DNA from: JAGTVG01 sp963820995
GTDB lineage: Bacteria; Bacteroidota; Bacteroidia; Cytophagales; Cyclobacteriaceae
DNA length: 64,000 nucleotides
NCBI GenBank assembly: GCA_963820995.1
Contig: CAWGCL010000009.1
Span: 496,001-560,000, forward strand
Direction: 5' to 3'
Shown here one piece after another: positions 10,976 through 20,535 of this stretch (within the stretch, counting starts at the first letter, position 1; every line of letters starts with the position of its first letter). Under the pieces are notes generated by a model that was not told where the DNA came from, searched no databases, and worked only from the letters and a program-made list of their open reading frames with translations. The position numbers were made by a program, and so were the translations under genes.

Positions 10976-11998
10976 TACTGCATTCTTCTAATTCTAATCC
11001 ATTCTTTTTTTTCCTCATCATACATTCCAAAATTCGAACCCATTCATATTCCACATCGACCACTCATATTATGTCTTTTCCATTTGTTCTCGTGCGCTCC
11101 TCAACCATCGTACAGCAGATTCCTGGTCTGCGGCCCTGTAACTCCAAATTCACCCAGAAAAAGCGGGCGATTATGCTTTTTACCCCAATCTGCAGCGAAT
11201 TTAAATTCATCCTCAAGGGCTTGTATTTCTTCCTCGGATGCTGGCAAGATTATACCTGATTCCCGGCCATCCACACCCTGGTGGGTAAAGGCATGTGGAT
11301 TATAAAAATGTATCTCTACAATGATATTGCGGTCCTCTTCGGGAAGTTCAAGTGTTTCCAGTTCATATATTTTATTCCAGTTTCCCGGTCCGATCACAAA
11401 GGTTCGGGCTGGATTGGATTCTCGAAGAATTTCATAGACGTCCATTAGAAAGTAGTTCTATAAATAGGGGGTCAGATTATTATTCGGCTCATTAAGCAGG
11501 CCAAAATATACGTTATCCGGATAATCTTTATAATGTTCTGCCATTTGTCGCCAGGTTTCCTTAAATATATCCCTCAAGCCCATAGGGTCTTTCCCCATCA
11601 CGCGGTACTGATGCTGGTCGATGATAACCGTAAATCCTCTTTCCAGAGATTCTTTAACAAGCCAGTCAAGGCGATCGAAAAATGTTTGTGACAGCGTATA
11701 GGGAGGCCTTTGTTCCGCGTGGAGAAAGGGCGTGTATTGATACGAACGCCTTTCATACCAAGCTTTTTCTGTTTATCCAGTTCTTCTTTTTCACGCTCTT
11801 CATCCCAGTTATCCCACCTATAAAGTATGCTGCCAACATTCGCCCCACCACCAAGACGCCTGTTCTGTTCAAAAGGCATCGGGGATTTCCGTCTTGGATT
11901 CGGCAGAGCTTTGGGCTTGACAATCTGCAGCTACCAAAAAAGTAAATGCAAGAAAAAAAGCGAATTATACCGGGTTATCGATTTCCAATCATATTCAT
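10976..11998 (-). pseudogene. GH5-like cellulase, secreted, frameshifted
   Basis: The start at 11998 is followed, after one shift, by a signal peptide (FFLAFTFLVAADCQAQ) and then EQNRRLGGGANVGSILYRWD, KKLGMKGVRI, GFTVIIDQHQYR, the acid/base motif GLLNEPNN (about 11500), DVYEILRESNPAR, VIGPGNWNKI, VEIHFYNPHAFTHQG, and the nucleophile motif LFLGEFGVTG (about 11140). The tail NFGMYDEEKKEW ends at TAA 10976-10978. All catalytic motifs of a GH5-type endoglucanase are present, about 340 residues in total. At least four single-base shifts break it. It is the first gene of the minus-strand sugar block that ends in the symporter. Confidence 0.7.
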
Positions 11999-12180
11999 CT
12001 TAAAAAATGTATGTGAACTGAATGATCCTTATAAAAAATACTTACATAAATGTAGCCGTATATTTTGTGAAAGTCCATTTTGAATGATAATTTGTTCGTC
12101 AGAAGAAAATATTTATTATAAAATAAAAGATAAAGTATTAAGGAGATTCAGGATAATTATAAGTAAATCTGTGAATGGAT

Positions 12181-12212
12181 TTGGTGCTTTATGTGTAATA
12201 CCCATATCTTTG
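12181..12212 (+). promoter_or_regulatory. Bacteroidota-type promoter
   Basis: TTG at 12181-12183 and TATCTTTG at 12205-12212 match the Bacteroidota primary-sigma consensus (TTG, then TAnnTTTG) with a 21-nt spacer. The FmdB-type gene starts 29 nt after the -7 box. Confidence 0.55.
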
Positions 12213-12241
12213 CAGGAAAATTGATTTAAAATTTCGGGAAT

Positions 12242-12506
12242 ATGCCTTTATATGATTACGAATGTTCTAAATGTGGCACAATAGAAAGAAGTACAGCATT
12301 CCGTCAGTGAGATAGGGAAAATTGAGGTCCTGTGTGATGATTGTAATAAACCAATGAAGAAGATGTTATCTCTTCCTGCACTCATTGGCTTTGACAATGT
12401 AGGCCGCAGCAGAAGTAAGAAAGATAGTGAAGGTACTTCAAAATCCGAATCACCAAAGAAGGAACCAGCGGTAAAAACAGAATCTAAAAAGGATTCTAAA
12501 GACTAG
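12242..12506 (+). pseudogene. FmdB-type zinc-ribbon protein, one frameshift
   Basis: ATG 12242 starts MPLYDYECSKCG, the signature opening of FmdB-family zinc ribbons. The frame stops at 12297, but a one-base shift in the ACAGCAT stretch gives HSVSEIGKIEVLCDDC and KPMKKMLSLPALIGFDN and then a charged lysine/serine tail ending at TAG 12504-12506. The two CxxC pairs (CSKC, CDDC) needed to bind zinc are therefore both coded but in different frames. The joined protein would be about 87 residues, normal for the family, whose members are small putative regulators of unclear function. Confidence 0.65.
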
Positions 12507-12856
12507 AAATTTTAAATTATATCTACAATCAGATTCAGCGAACAGCCCTGAACTCAAGCAAAATTTCTTTTTACCCTTTTTACAAGATGTTTTTACTTTA
12601 ATTTTTTGTATATGAAAAAGGGATTTTTGCTGCTTTAAATAATAAATATCATGGATTTGAATATATGCTTTAAAAAATTATGCTCATATTTGGGCGAAAT
12701 TTTTTACAATAGCTGAATACCCGGATATCAAATGATAGGAAACAGGGCCTTTCAGCATTTTTTAAAGTTTACTGTTGTTTCTCAAGTCTCTATTATAGAA
12801 ACTAGTACACATAAAATATGCATTATAAGTCATAGTAAACCATAATCAGAAAATTT
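12507..12856. other. Intergenic region upstream of the tryptophanase-like gene
   Basis: 350 bp, A+T rich. It should hold the promoter of the downstream lyase. I see no clear TTG/TAnnTTTG pair, no tnaC-like leader peptide with a Trp codon and no obvious attenuator. Confidence 0.35.
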
Positions 12857-14305
12857 ATGAAAGCAATAAAATTTTTTAGCGGCCAGGAACTACCTGTGGA
12901 GCTACATAAGGTTAGAATGGTCCAGAAGTTATTTTTAAAGCCGATTGAAGAGCGATTTCAAGCCATTGAAGAAGGCGGATACAATACTTTTTTACTCAAT
13001 ACGAAGGATATATTCCTGGATATGCTTACTGATAGCGGGACCAACGCCATGAGCGATAACCAAATCTCCTCTATGCTGCGGGCAGATGATGCCTATGCCG
13101 GTTCGCAAAGTTTCTACAGAATGGAAAAAGCATTGCAGGATGTTTTCAATAAGAAGATGGTCCTCCCGGTACACCAGGGCCGTGCGGCTGAGAATATTAT
13201 TTCACAGGTATTCATAAAAGAGGGGGACGTGATACCAATGAATTATCATTTTACCACGACCAAGGAACACATGGAGATCAATGGAGGTACGGTACTTGAA
13301 ATCTATACAGACGAAGCCTTAAAGATAAAAAGTGACTTTCCGTTCAAAGGAAATATTGATATTCAGAAATTGCAAGATGTGATCGCTGAATATGGTAAGG
13401 AACACGTTGCATTTATCAGGATGGAAGCTTCAACTAACCTGATCGGTGGCCAGCCTTTCTCAATACAGAATATGAGGGAAGTTCGAGAGATAGCAGATGA
13501 GCATGGCATCATGGTTGTATTGGATGCCAGTCTGATAGGAGAGAATGCTTACTTTATTAAAGAGCGTGAAGAGGAATTTAAGGATGCGAGCATCAAAGAG
13601 ATCCTGCATACTATGTGTGGGATGGCCGAACTTTTATATTTCTCCAGCAGGAAAGTGAGTTCTACCCGTGGTGGTGGTATTTGTACAGACGACAATGACA
13701 TTTTCCTGAAAATGCGGGACCTGGTTCCTTTATTTGAAGGTTTCCTTACCTATGGAGGTATGTCAGTCAGGGAAATTGAAGCTATGGCTGTAGGTTTATA
13801 TGAAACAACTGATGAGACGGTCATAAACCAGTCTCCTTCATTCATTAAATACGCTGTCGAAAAGCTTGATTCGTTTGGTATTCCCGTTGTGATGCCCGCC
13901 GGTGCGTTAGGATGTCATATTGATGCCAAGGATTTCCTAAGCCATGTGCCTCAGCAGGAATATCCGGCGGGTGCATTAGCTGCTGCATTGTTTATAATCT
14001 CCGGGATAAGGGGAATGGAGCGAGGTACCATCTCTAGTGTGCGTGATGAAAATGGAGATGATATTCTTGCGGATGTGGAATTGTTGCGTTTAGCCTTCCC
14101 GCGAAGGGTATTTACCTTATCGCAAACAGAATATTTGATAGACAGGGTGAATTGGTTGTATAATAACCGGGAACTTGTTGGCGGATTGAAATTTGTGGAT
14201 GAACCACCAGTCCTTCGTTTCTTTATGGGTCGTCTTGCACCTACCTCAGATTGGCCTCAAAAACTGATCGCTAAGTTTAAAGAAGACTTTGGAGATTCCT
14301 TATAA
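12857..14305 (+). CDS. Tryptophanase-like PLP-dependent beta-eliminating lyase
   Basis: 482 residues, full length for tryptophanases and tyrosine phenol-lyases (fold-type I, PF01212). Motifs include GTNAMSDNQ (about 55-63), DDAYAGSQSF, VHQGRAAENI (cofactor phosphate loop), RMEASTNLIGG, VVLDASLIGEN (the Asp that pairs with the pyridine nitrogen) and the Schiff-base lysine K266 in FSSRKVSSTRGGG, close to position 270 of the E. coli enzyme. The known reaction of the family is cleavage of Trp to indole, pyruvate and ammonia, or Tyr to phenol. The context after the lysine differs from the usual KKDAMVPMGG of tryptophanases, so substrate is uncertain. No Trp permease gene is adjacent. It appears to be a single-gene unit. 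Confidence 0.75.
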   Translation: MKAIKFFSGQELPVELHKVRMVQKLFLKPIEERFQAIEEGGYNTFLLNTKDIFLDMLTDSGTNAMSDNQISSMLRADDAYAGSQSFYRMEKALQDVFNKKMVLPVHQGRAAENIISQVFIKEGDVIPMNYHFTTTKEHMEINGGTVLEIYTDEALKIKSDFPFKGNIDIQKLQDVIAEYGKEHVAFIRMEASTNLIGGQPFSIQNMREVREIADEHGIMVVLDASLIGENAYFIKEREEEFKDASIKEILHTMCGMAELLYFSSRKVSSTRGGGICTDDNDIFLKMRDLVPLFEGFLTYGGMSVREIEAMAVGLYETTDETVINQSPSFIKYAVEKLDSFGIPVVMPAGALGCHIDAKDFLSHVPQQEYPAGALAAALFIISGIRGMERGTISSVRDENGDDILADVELLRLAFPRRVFTLSQTEYLIDRVNWLYNNRELVGGLKFVDEPPVLRFFMGRLAPTSDWPQKLIAKFKEDFGDSL

Positions 14306-14480
14306 TATTGATATGTGATAAACCGGCCGCGATTATCTTAAAATGGAAAATCTGCAGCCGTTTTATTTAGCAGTCATTAAGATCTGGCTTTTCCTCCAGG
14401 ATGAACTTACTGGTCGTCAATTCAGAATAATTATTAGTAATTCGAATAAAATATCTCTTTTTTAAAAGGCGGCTTTTATA

Positions 14481-15500
14481 TTAATGATCATTCTGATAAT
14501 GCGCCTTCAACAGATCCTCTGCAAAATCATTCGACAGGTCTCTTACAACACTATGTACGTGATTGGCATTGTTTTGAGTATTATCATATTCAATAAGTAA
14601 CATAGGCCCTTGTATGCGATAATAGTGACCCGCACCAGGATCCAGGCTGCCTGCCCAGGCAAAAGTAAGATTCTCCACACCTGCCAATTGAATTCTTTTT
14701 CGCAGTGTTTCTGAATAACCGGCTTCATAATTATCAATATATACATTCAGAAGGTCAAGAAATATCTCTTCTTGTGTGTCTTCAAATTGATTGATGGATA
14801 TCCCCAGCGGTTCAATGTTTTCAGCTGTTTTGTTGTTACGGGTTATTATTTCCCTTGGGGCGGTTTCAGAAAACCGGGCAATAGCCAATTGTTCTTCATT
14901 AAGAGAATTCACCAGTTTAAAACCCAGGTCTGTTTCCAATTTCAATACTTCCTGGTGATCAAATCCCTTAACAACAACAATCGCTGGATTGGAACCAAAA
15001 AATGATGGGGTGGACGATACAATCTGGTTGTCATTTGACGTGAAACTTAGGGATAGGTGGTGCCCTTCGAATCTCCAACCCCAGAAATTATTATTTGAAG
15101 GATCCCCGAAAATACATAAATAATACTTTAATGGATCCCGCATGGGACTTCCATCTGGCATTTTGTTTTTATTATTCTCTACCACGATCAAAACTTTTTC
15201 CAGTTGAATAATTTGAGTGGATTTTCTGTATCCTTCTTTACTTAGTGAGGCCTTCAATAGGGCCAAAGCTAGTTTTTTTTGTTCATCGTTGAAATCGTGA
15301 AAACTGGCTCCCTTTCTTGCGATAGGAACGAATTGAATATTAAATCTTTCAGGATCATTCATTGTAAAGTATGCTTTTGATCTGATTTCGGGTGATAGTG
15401 AATTTAGGAATTCATTTGCCTTTTGATACAGATCCTGGGCATAAACACTGTCAATAAGAAGTAAGGCCAATGATAGGATGAATAACTTTTTATAGGTCAT
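14481..15500 (-). CDS. DUF3500 family exported protein
   Basis: 339 residues with a cleavable signal peptide (LFILSLALLLIDSVYAQ, about 1-22). The pattern matches DUF3500: AYFTMNDPERFNIQFVP, a region with DPLKYYLCIFGDPS, NNFWGWRFEGHHLSLSF, IQGPMLLIEYDNTQ, and NHVHSVVRDLSNDF near the end. Conserved His, Trp and Glu residues (GWRFEGHH, EYDNTQ, HVHSV) suggest an active site or metal site, but no reaction is established for the family that I know of. It is convergent with the tryptophanase-like gene and intact. Confidence 0.75.
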   Translation of the reverse strand: MTYKKLFILSLALLLIDSVYAQDLYQKANEFLNSLSPEIRSKAYFTMNDPERFNIQFVPIARKGASFHDFNDEQKKLALALLKASLSKEGYRKSTQIIQLEKVLIVVENNKNKMPDGSPMRDPLKYYLCIFGDPSNNNFWGWRFEGHHLSLSFTSNDNQIVSSTPSFFGSNPAIVVVKGFDHQEVLKLETDLGFKLVNSLNEEQLAIARFSETAPREIITRNNKTAENIEPLGISINQFEDTQEEIFLDLLNVYIDNYEAGYSETLRKRIQLAGVENLTFAWAGSLDPGAGHYYRIQGPMLLIEYDNTQNNANHVHSVVRDLSNDFAEDLLKAHYQNDH

Positions 15501-15899
15501 GTTTGTGCTATTAAGGTGTTGATTTTGCGATTTTTATTGAATTAAAATTTAAGCCAATTTGTAAGATACAATAAAAAATTATAATACAGTAGAATTAGAT
15601 CGTATGATAAATCAGGCTAAGGGAAACTCAAATTTTTTTGGAAACATAAATTGAAAACTCCTTGCAGTTACTAACCCACTTATATCATTAAACGATGTGC
15701 TTATTTTTCTTTGGTAATTTCATATATTCAAATAAATGCATCAGGGGAACTCACCATCCAATGTCTATTTAATAAATAATCTATATCATTACTAATTGAG
15801 TTTCTCTGGTCTTTTTGCAGCTATTATGGCATGATTTATAAAAATTCCTTTAATATTTTTATATTAGAAAGCTTAATCGTCCGAATAACAATATTGACA
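15501..15899. other. Divergent intergenic region
   Basis: About 400 bp separating the DUF3500 gene (minus) from the sulfatase (plus). It is A+T rich and should carry two divergent promoters. No convincing promoter pair, operator palindrome or RNA is visible. The in-frame ATG at 15831 would add 23 residues without signal-peptide character, so I prefer the ATG at 15900 for the sulfatase. Confidence 0.35.
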
Positions 15900-17405
15900 A
15901 TGCATACAAAGATTTTTTTAGCTACCCTCTGCTTATTCCTAAACCTACACTGCACACCTTTGTCGAATGAGAATGCCGGAAATGAAGAAAAACCCAATAT
16001 CCTTTTGATTTTAACAGATGATCAGGGATATTCAACACTCGGATGTTATGGGGGGAAAATCGTTCCAACGCCAAATCTGGACAAGTTTGCAGAAGAAGGT
16101 GCTCTTTTTACAAATGCATATGTCACTTCGCAATGCACTCCCACACGGGCAACTCTTTTGACCGGACAGTATACAGCAAGACATGGATTATGGCATGTGT
16201 TGCCATGGTATGGATATCCGAATGCACGGATGACAGAAGCCAAATTTGCCGAACATTTTCCACGAACTACTTTCACCATTGCTAAAGGGCTTAAGTCAGC
16301 AGGATACAGTACTGGTATATTCGGAAAATGGCATTTAACATCCAATGAGGATGGACATTATATGGGATTGAATCCTGAAGCCTCCCATTATTATGGTTTC
16401 GACTATGCACCTCCCGTGTTATCCCCTGATGAGTTTGCAGAGGGAGCGGACCGGGGAGTAAATACTTTAACAGATCAAGCATTGGAATTCATCAAAAATA
16501 ATAAAGAAAAACCCTGGTTTGTCTACTTTTCGCACCACATGATCCATGGCGTAGTTGTGGCTCCCGAAGAATTAACGCAGCAATACCGCGAACAGGGATA
16601 TACGGATGAAGGTCCCAACAGGGCAGTATATCTGGCCGGGCTGGAACATATTGACCATTCTATTGGCCGGTTGATGGCCAGATTGAAGGAACTTGGAGAG
16701 GATGAGAATACCCTCATTATTTTTCTGAGCGATAACGGGGGAATTGATCAGAGGTTAGGTTTTAAGGAACTTCCTGTCCCGAATCCTCATAATGCAATAC
16801 TTCATCCAGATCTTATTGAATATGACAATGTTCCTCTAAGAGCAGGAAAAGGATCTGCCTATGAAGGTGGAGTCAGGGTCCCATGTATTATTCATTGGCC
16901 AGGGAATATTAAAGCTGGCACAGTGGTCGAAACACCTATGCATGCAATTGACATAGCACCTACTCTTTTTAGTATTGCGGGTGTGAGCACAGAACATCCA
17001 TTGGATGGAGAAGACCTCAGTCCTCTTTTGTCAGGAGGAGATTACAGAAACTTGGAAAATAGGGCTATTTTTCAGTATTACCCTTTTTATGATCTCAGAT
17101 GGGGCCTGACACCCTGTGCAACCATTCACAAGGGTGATTATAAACTCATGGAGTTTTTTGGCGACAGGTTTAATGTTGATAATCGATATGTACCTGGTCA
17201 TAGAATCGAACTCTATAACCTTAAGGAGGATATTGGCGAAACTAATGATTTAAGTAAGAGCAATGCCAACGTAACTGTTGAATTATTGGCTGAATTGCAT
17301 GCCTGGATGGATAAGATGAAAGCACCTACAAGCTCTGAGAATGCCCATTATAATCCCGACAGTATGTTTGTTGAAACCAGAAGCAAACCTTATTGGATCA
17401 GGTAA
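15900..17405 (+). CDS. Sulfatase (arylsulfatase-like), exported lipoprotein
   Basis: 501 residues from ATG 15900; the leader KIFLATLCLFLNLHC is a lipoprotein signal. The alkaline-phosphatase-like core starts at PNILLILTDDQGYSTLG (metal-binding DD), and the formylglycine motif is CTPTR at Cys79, with the extended LLTGQYTARHG. Further motifs are GIFGKWHL, HHMIHG, IIFLSDNGG (second metal site) and RAGKGSAYEGGVRVPCI. Cys-type sulfatases of family S1 hydrolyse sulfate esters on sugars after conversion of the Cys to formylglycine by a maturase; none is seen in the window. The gene ends 19 bp before the convergent TPR lipoprotein gene. Confidence 0.88.
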   Translation: MHTKIFLATLCLFLNLHCTPLSNENAGNEEKPNILLILTDDQGYSTLGCYGGKIVPTPNLDKFAEEGALFTNAYVTSQCTPTRATLLTGQYTARHGLWHVLPWYGYPNARMTEAKFAEHFPRTTFTIAKGLKSAGYSTGIFGKWHLTSNEDGHYMGLNPEASHYYGFDYAPPVLSPDEFAEGADRGVNTLTDQALEFIKNNKEKPWFVYFSHHMIHGVVVAPEELTQQYREQGYTDEGPNRAVYLAGLEHIDHSIGRLMARLKELGEDENTLIIFLSDNGGIDQRLGFKELPVPNPHNAILHPDLIEYDNVPLRAGKGSAYEGGVRVPCIIHWPGNIKAGTVVETPMHAIDIAPTLFSIAGVSTEHPLDGEDLSPLLSGGDYRNLENRAIFQYYPFYDLRWGLTPCATIHKGDYKLMEFFGDRFNVDNRYVPGHRIELYNLKEDIGETNDLSKSNANVTVELLAELHAWMDKMKAPTSSENAHYNPDSMFVETRSKPYWIR

Positions 17406-17424
17406 TTGATCTTGTAAAGGAAGA

Positions 17425-19125
17425 TTACTGACTCAAGGAAACCAATTTGCTTTCATTTTGGGTTACATATTTCCTTGCTTCAATTACCTCTGGCCGGTCG
17501 CTCCCGGAATTTTCAACTAATGAAAGTAATTGTTTATAGTAGAAAGAAGATTTTTTAGTATCTCCCATTTTATTAGCCGCTATGGCAGCACCATATATTC
17601 CATTGAATCTATTAGGATGATCTTTTAAATCTTTTTCAAAGGCTTCCAAGGCTGCATCTGGATTATCTAGTTCCAGAAGCATGTCACCGAGGAGCTCCCT
17701 TGCGGGTAAAACTTCACTGGGTGTTTTTGGATGTTTATCTGTCTTATCTTCCATGTCAGCTGCTTCTTGCATTAATGTCAATGCTTCTTTCTTATTTCCT
17801 TTAGCAAGGGCAAGCCAGGCTTCGGAGGATCTTATCTGTATTAATACCTGATTGGCCTGGTACGTATTTCCTTTCTCCACGAGTTTTCGATTCAAAGATC
17901 TCAATATGGATAATTCTTCTTCAGCAGAAGTAATATCACCTGTATTTGATGCGCCCAGTGCCCTGGCAAAGTGGGTTAATGCCAATTCCCAAGGATAATC
18001 CTCCCAGGGAATATTTGAAGGGTGTTGTTCTAATTTCGCAGCCTTATCCCATTGCTTGTTTTCTAAAGCGATACGTATGGGAATAGCTCCAAAATTATAT
18101 GGTCCGGTGAGACTGACCAGATTATCAATAGTCTGAAGATATTGATATTGTTGATTGGCCCTTATATTGTCACCTAGCTGAAGGTATGCATATACCAGGT
18201 AATCCATGGCATGAACTTCTTCATCCCAATGTCCATCTATTTCAGTTTCTTCAGCGTAACATTGTGCTGCAGAGGCAGAATGTATATTTGAAATAATCGA
18301 TTCATCCCACAGACCCAATCTGGTAAATATGTGCGATGGCATATGTTGCGCATGTGCAGAAGAAGGGGCGATATCTGCGTAACGTCGGGCAGTGGGCAAT
18401 GCCAGATGAGCGAGTACCGGATTGTCGTAATTATGAATGATATAATGTGCGACCCCGGGGTGATTGGGTTGGTCAGGTAAGATGGACTCCAAAATTTGCC
18501 CTGCTTTTCTCTGATTAATATAGTCCTTGTCATTTGGATCTGCAGTAGATTTTAATGCCAGGGCATAGAATATGGCTGCTTCTGTATCATCCTGATTTTT
18601 TATATAGATCTGTTCCATCTTTTTTTCATAGCGTAAGGCCCTGGTTTTATGGTCAACTTTCTCCCAATCATTATAAAATGCAGCAATTGCCTGGAGATAT
18701 TCCCTTTCCCTATCTGTTTGGGGTAGAGATTCAGCAAGTTTAAGGATATTGGATCCTTTGACAAGGTCATTATGACTGGGGGCAAACCAAAGAGAATGGT
18801 AAATACTCATGGCCACTCCCCAATATGCCATTGGGCAATTTGGATCCTGATCAATGACTTGAACAAAAGCTTTTTCTGCTTCATTGTATTCAAATGAGTG
18901 CAATAATGATAAAGCCAGATCAAAAGTTTCTTTTGTTTCGTAATTGCAATAAAAGGAGAAATTGACCTCTCCAAATTCGCCGCTTCCACACAATGTGATT
19001 TCACCTCTAAGCAGTTCAATTGAAGCTAAATCAAGATTTTGAGCAGGTTTTTTATTTTGACAACCTGTTGAATATAAGAAAGAAAGTAAACATAATAAAA
19101 GGAACAATCTTAAGTAATATTTCAT
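17425..19125 (-). CDS. TPR-repeat lipoprotein
   Basis: 566 residues. The N-terminus (LFLLLCLLSFLYSTGCQ) is a lipoprotein signal. The rest is helical with tetratricopeptide-like pairs: an early repeat around residues 70-130 with FEYNEAEKAFVQVIDQDPN followed by AYWGVAMSIYHSLW, a central stretch with HPGVAHYIIHNYDNP, HAQHMPSHIFTRLGLWDES and HWDEEVHAMDYLVYAYLQ, and C-terminal repeats with NPDAALEAFEKDLKDHPN and GIYGAAIAANKMGD. TPR proteins serve as scaffolds, and the role here is unknown. It is intact, faces the sulfatase and diverges from the arsenite transporter gene. Confidence 0.8.
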   Translation of the reverse strand: MKYYLRLFLLLCLLSFLYSTGCQNKKPAQNLDLASIELLRGEITLCGSGEFGEVNFSFYCNYETKETFDLALSLLHSFEYNEAEKAFVQVIDQDPNCPMAYWGVAMSIYHSLWFAPSHNDLVKGSNILKLAESLPQTDREREYLQAIAAFYNDWEKVDHKTRALRYEKKMEQIYIKNQDDTEAAIFYALALKSTADPNDKDYINQRKAGQILESILPDQPNHPGVAHYIIHNYDNPVLAHLALPTARRYADIAPSSAHAQHMPSHIFTRLGLWDESIISNIHSASAAQCYAEETEIDGHWDEEVHAMDYLVYAYLQLGDNIRANQQYQYLQTIDNLVSLTGPYNFGAIPIRIALENKQWDKAAKLEQHPSNIPWEDYPWELALTHFARALGASNTGDITSAEEELSILRSLNRKLVEKGNTYQANQVLIQIRSSEAWLALAKGNKKEALTLMQEAADMEDKTDKHPKTPSEVLPARELLGDMLLELDNPDAALEAFEKDLKDHPNRFNGIYGAAIAANKMGDTKKSSFYYKQLLSLVENSGSDRPEVIEARKYVTQNESKLVSLSQ

Positions 19126-19370
19126 AATGAATGATTTAAATGAACCATTTTTTTAAGTGCCGAATAACATTCGGCAATCCCTCATTTATTGAATGGCTAT
19201 CTATTGTGAGAAGCGGGAGTAAGTGTTATTTCTCTAATTAATTCCGGATAATCCTAACAAGATAAGACTTTATATATTATCATACAAATAAACGCTTTAA
19301 TGTAAACCATTATATACTGGGTGTTTCAAAGAACTAATTTGTGCTTTAAATATTGAGAATTGGAACATTG

Positions 19371-19401
19371 TTGCTTTAACTCAATGATTTTTTTATCTTC
19401 G
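19371..19401 (+). promoter_or_regulatory. Candidate Bacteroidota promoter
   Basis: TTG at 19371-19373 and TATCTTCG at 19394-19401 (one mismatch to TAnnTTTG), with a 20-nt spacer, lie about 85 nt before the ACR3-like gene. The rest of the 360-bp divergent region (19126-19485) shows no further feature. Confidence 0.4.
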
Positions 19402-19485
19402 GGATTATTGCCAAGGATGATAAGCACAAACCAAAATTGGAGATAGAAATAACTTTTTGAAATTGCCTATGAAGAGAACAAGTAC

Positions 19486-20535
19486 ATGTCTATAAAGCGG
19501 AAACGTCTTTCTTTCCTGGATCAGTATCTAACCTTATGGATATTCCTGGCTATGGCGATAGGTGTGGGGCTGGGTTATTTTATGCCAGGTGTAGCTTCGA
19601 AAATTAATTCCATGAGCAGTGGGACAACAAATATCCCCATAGCGTTAGGATTGATTTTGATGATGTACCCTCCACTGGCCAAGGTAAATTACAGACTTCT
19701 ACCCAAAGTTTTTAAAAATGTTAAGATCCTTTCTATATCCCTAATTCTGAATTGGATTATAGGTCCCATTTTAATGTTCATCCTGGCTATGGTTTTCCTG
19801 AGGGATTACCCGGAATATATGGTAGGGTTAATTCTGATCGGTTTAGCTAGATGCATTGCCATGGTATTGGTATGGAATGACCTGGCTGAAGGCAGCAGTG
19901 AATATGGTGCCGGACTGGTTGCATTAAACAGCATATTCCAGGTCTTTGCCTACAGCTTTTATGCCTGGTTGTTCATCACCAAGCTACCTACCTTATTTGG
20001 ATTCGAAGGAGCTATTGTGGATATCTCTATACGAACCATTGCAGAAAGTGTAGCGATCTACCTGGGGGTTCCTTTTTTAACAGGTTTGTTGAGCCGGATC
20101 ATCTTAGTAAAGATCAAAGGAGAAGAATGGTACAAATCTAAATTTATACCCACGATTTCACCCATCACCCTGATCGCATTATTGTTTACAATCCTTATTA
20201 TGTTCTCCCTGAAAGGGGAGTTAATAGTCAATATCCCAATGGATGTGGTTCGGATCGCGATTCCATTATTGGTGTATTTTGCCCTGATGTTTCTTGTTGG
20301 ATTTTTTTTCAGTAAAGCCATGGGCGCAAAATACGATGTAAATGCTTCAGTATCTTTTACTGCCGCCGGAAATAATTTTGAACTTGCCATTGCTGTGGCC
20401 ATAGCGGTTTTTGGTTTAAATTCGGGACAGGCTTTTGCAGGTGTCGTTGGTCCATTGGTGGAAGTCCCGGCGCTGATAATCCTGGTAAGAGTTGCCTTCT
20501 GGTTAAAAAAGAAATATTATGATTCCAAAGAATAG
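19486..20535 (+). CDS. ACR3-type arsenite efflux transporter
   Basis: 349 residues with about ten membrane helices. It has the hallmarks of the ACR3 (arsB2) branch of the BART superfamily: PIALGLILMMYPPLAKV in the first third, LNWIIGPILMFILA, the conserved LIGLARCIAMVLVWNDLA with the functional Cys, and TAAGNNFELAIAVAIAVFG near the end. The known function is export of arsenite (and antimonite). No arsR, arsC or arsM gene is adjacent, so arsenic-dependent control is not shown here. Its 3' end overlaps the next gene by 17 bp, which implies translational coupling. Confidence 0.85.
   Translation: MSIKRKRLSFLDQYLTLWIFLAMAIGVGLGYFMPGVASKINSMSSGTTNIPIALGLILMMYPPLAKVNYRLLPKVFKNVKILSISLILNWIIGPILMFILAMVFLRDYPEYMVGLILIGLARCIAMVLVWNDLAEGSSEYGAGLVALNSIFQVFAYSFYAWLFITKLPTLFGFEGAIVDISIRTIAESVAIYLGVPFLTGLLSRIILVKIKGEEWYKSKFIPTISPITLIALLFTILIMFSLKGELIVNIPMDVVRIAIPLLVYFALMFLVGFFFSKAMGAKYDVNASVSFTAAGNNFELAIAVAIAVFGLNSGQAFAGVVGPLVEVPALIILVRVAFWLKKKYYDSKE

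Noticed and set aside
15831..15899. Upstream in-frame start for the sulfatase
   Set aside because: The extra 23 residues lie before a good lipoprotein signal that begins at ATG 15900.
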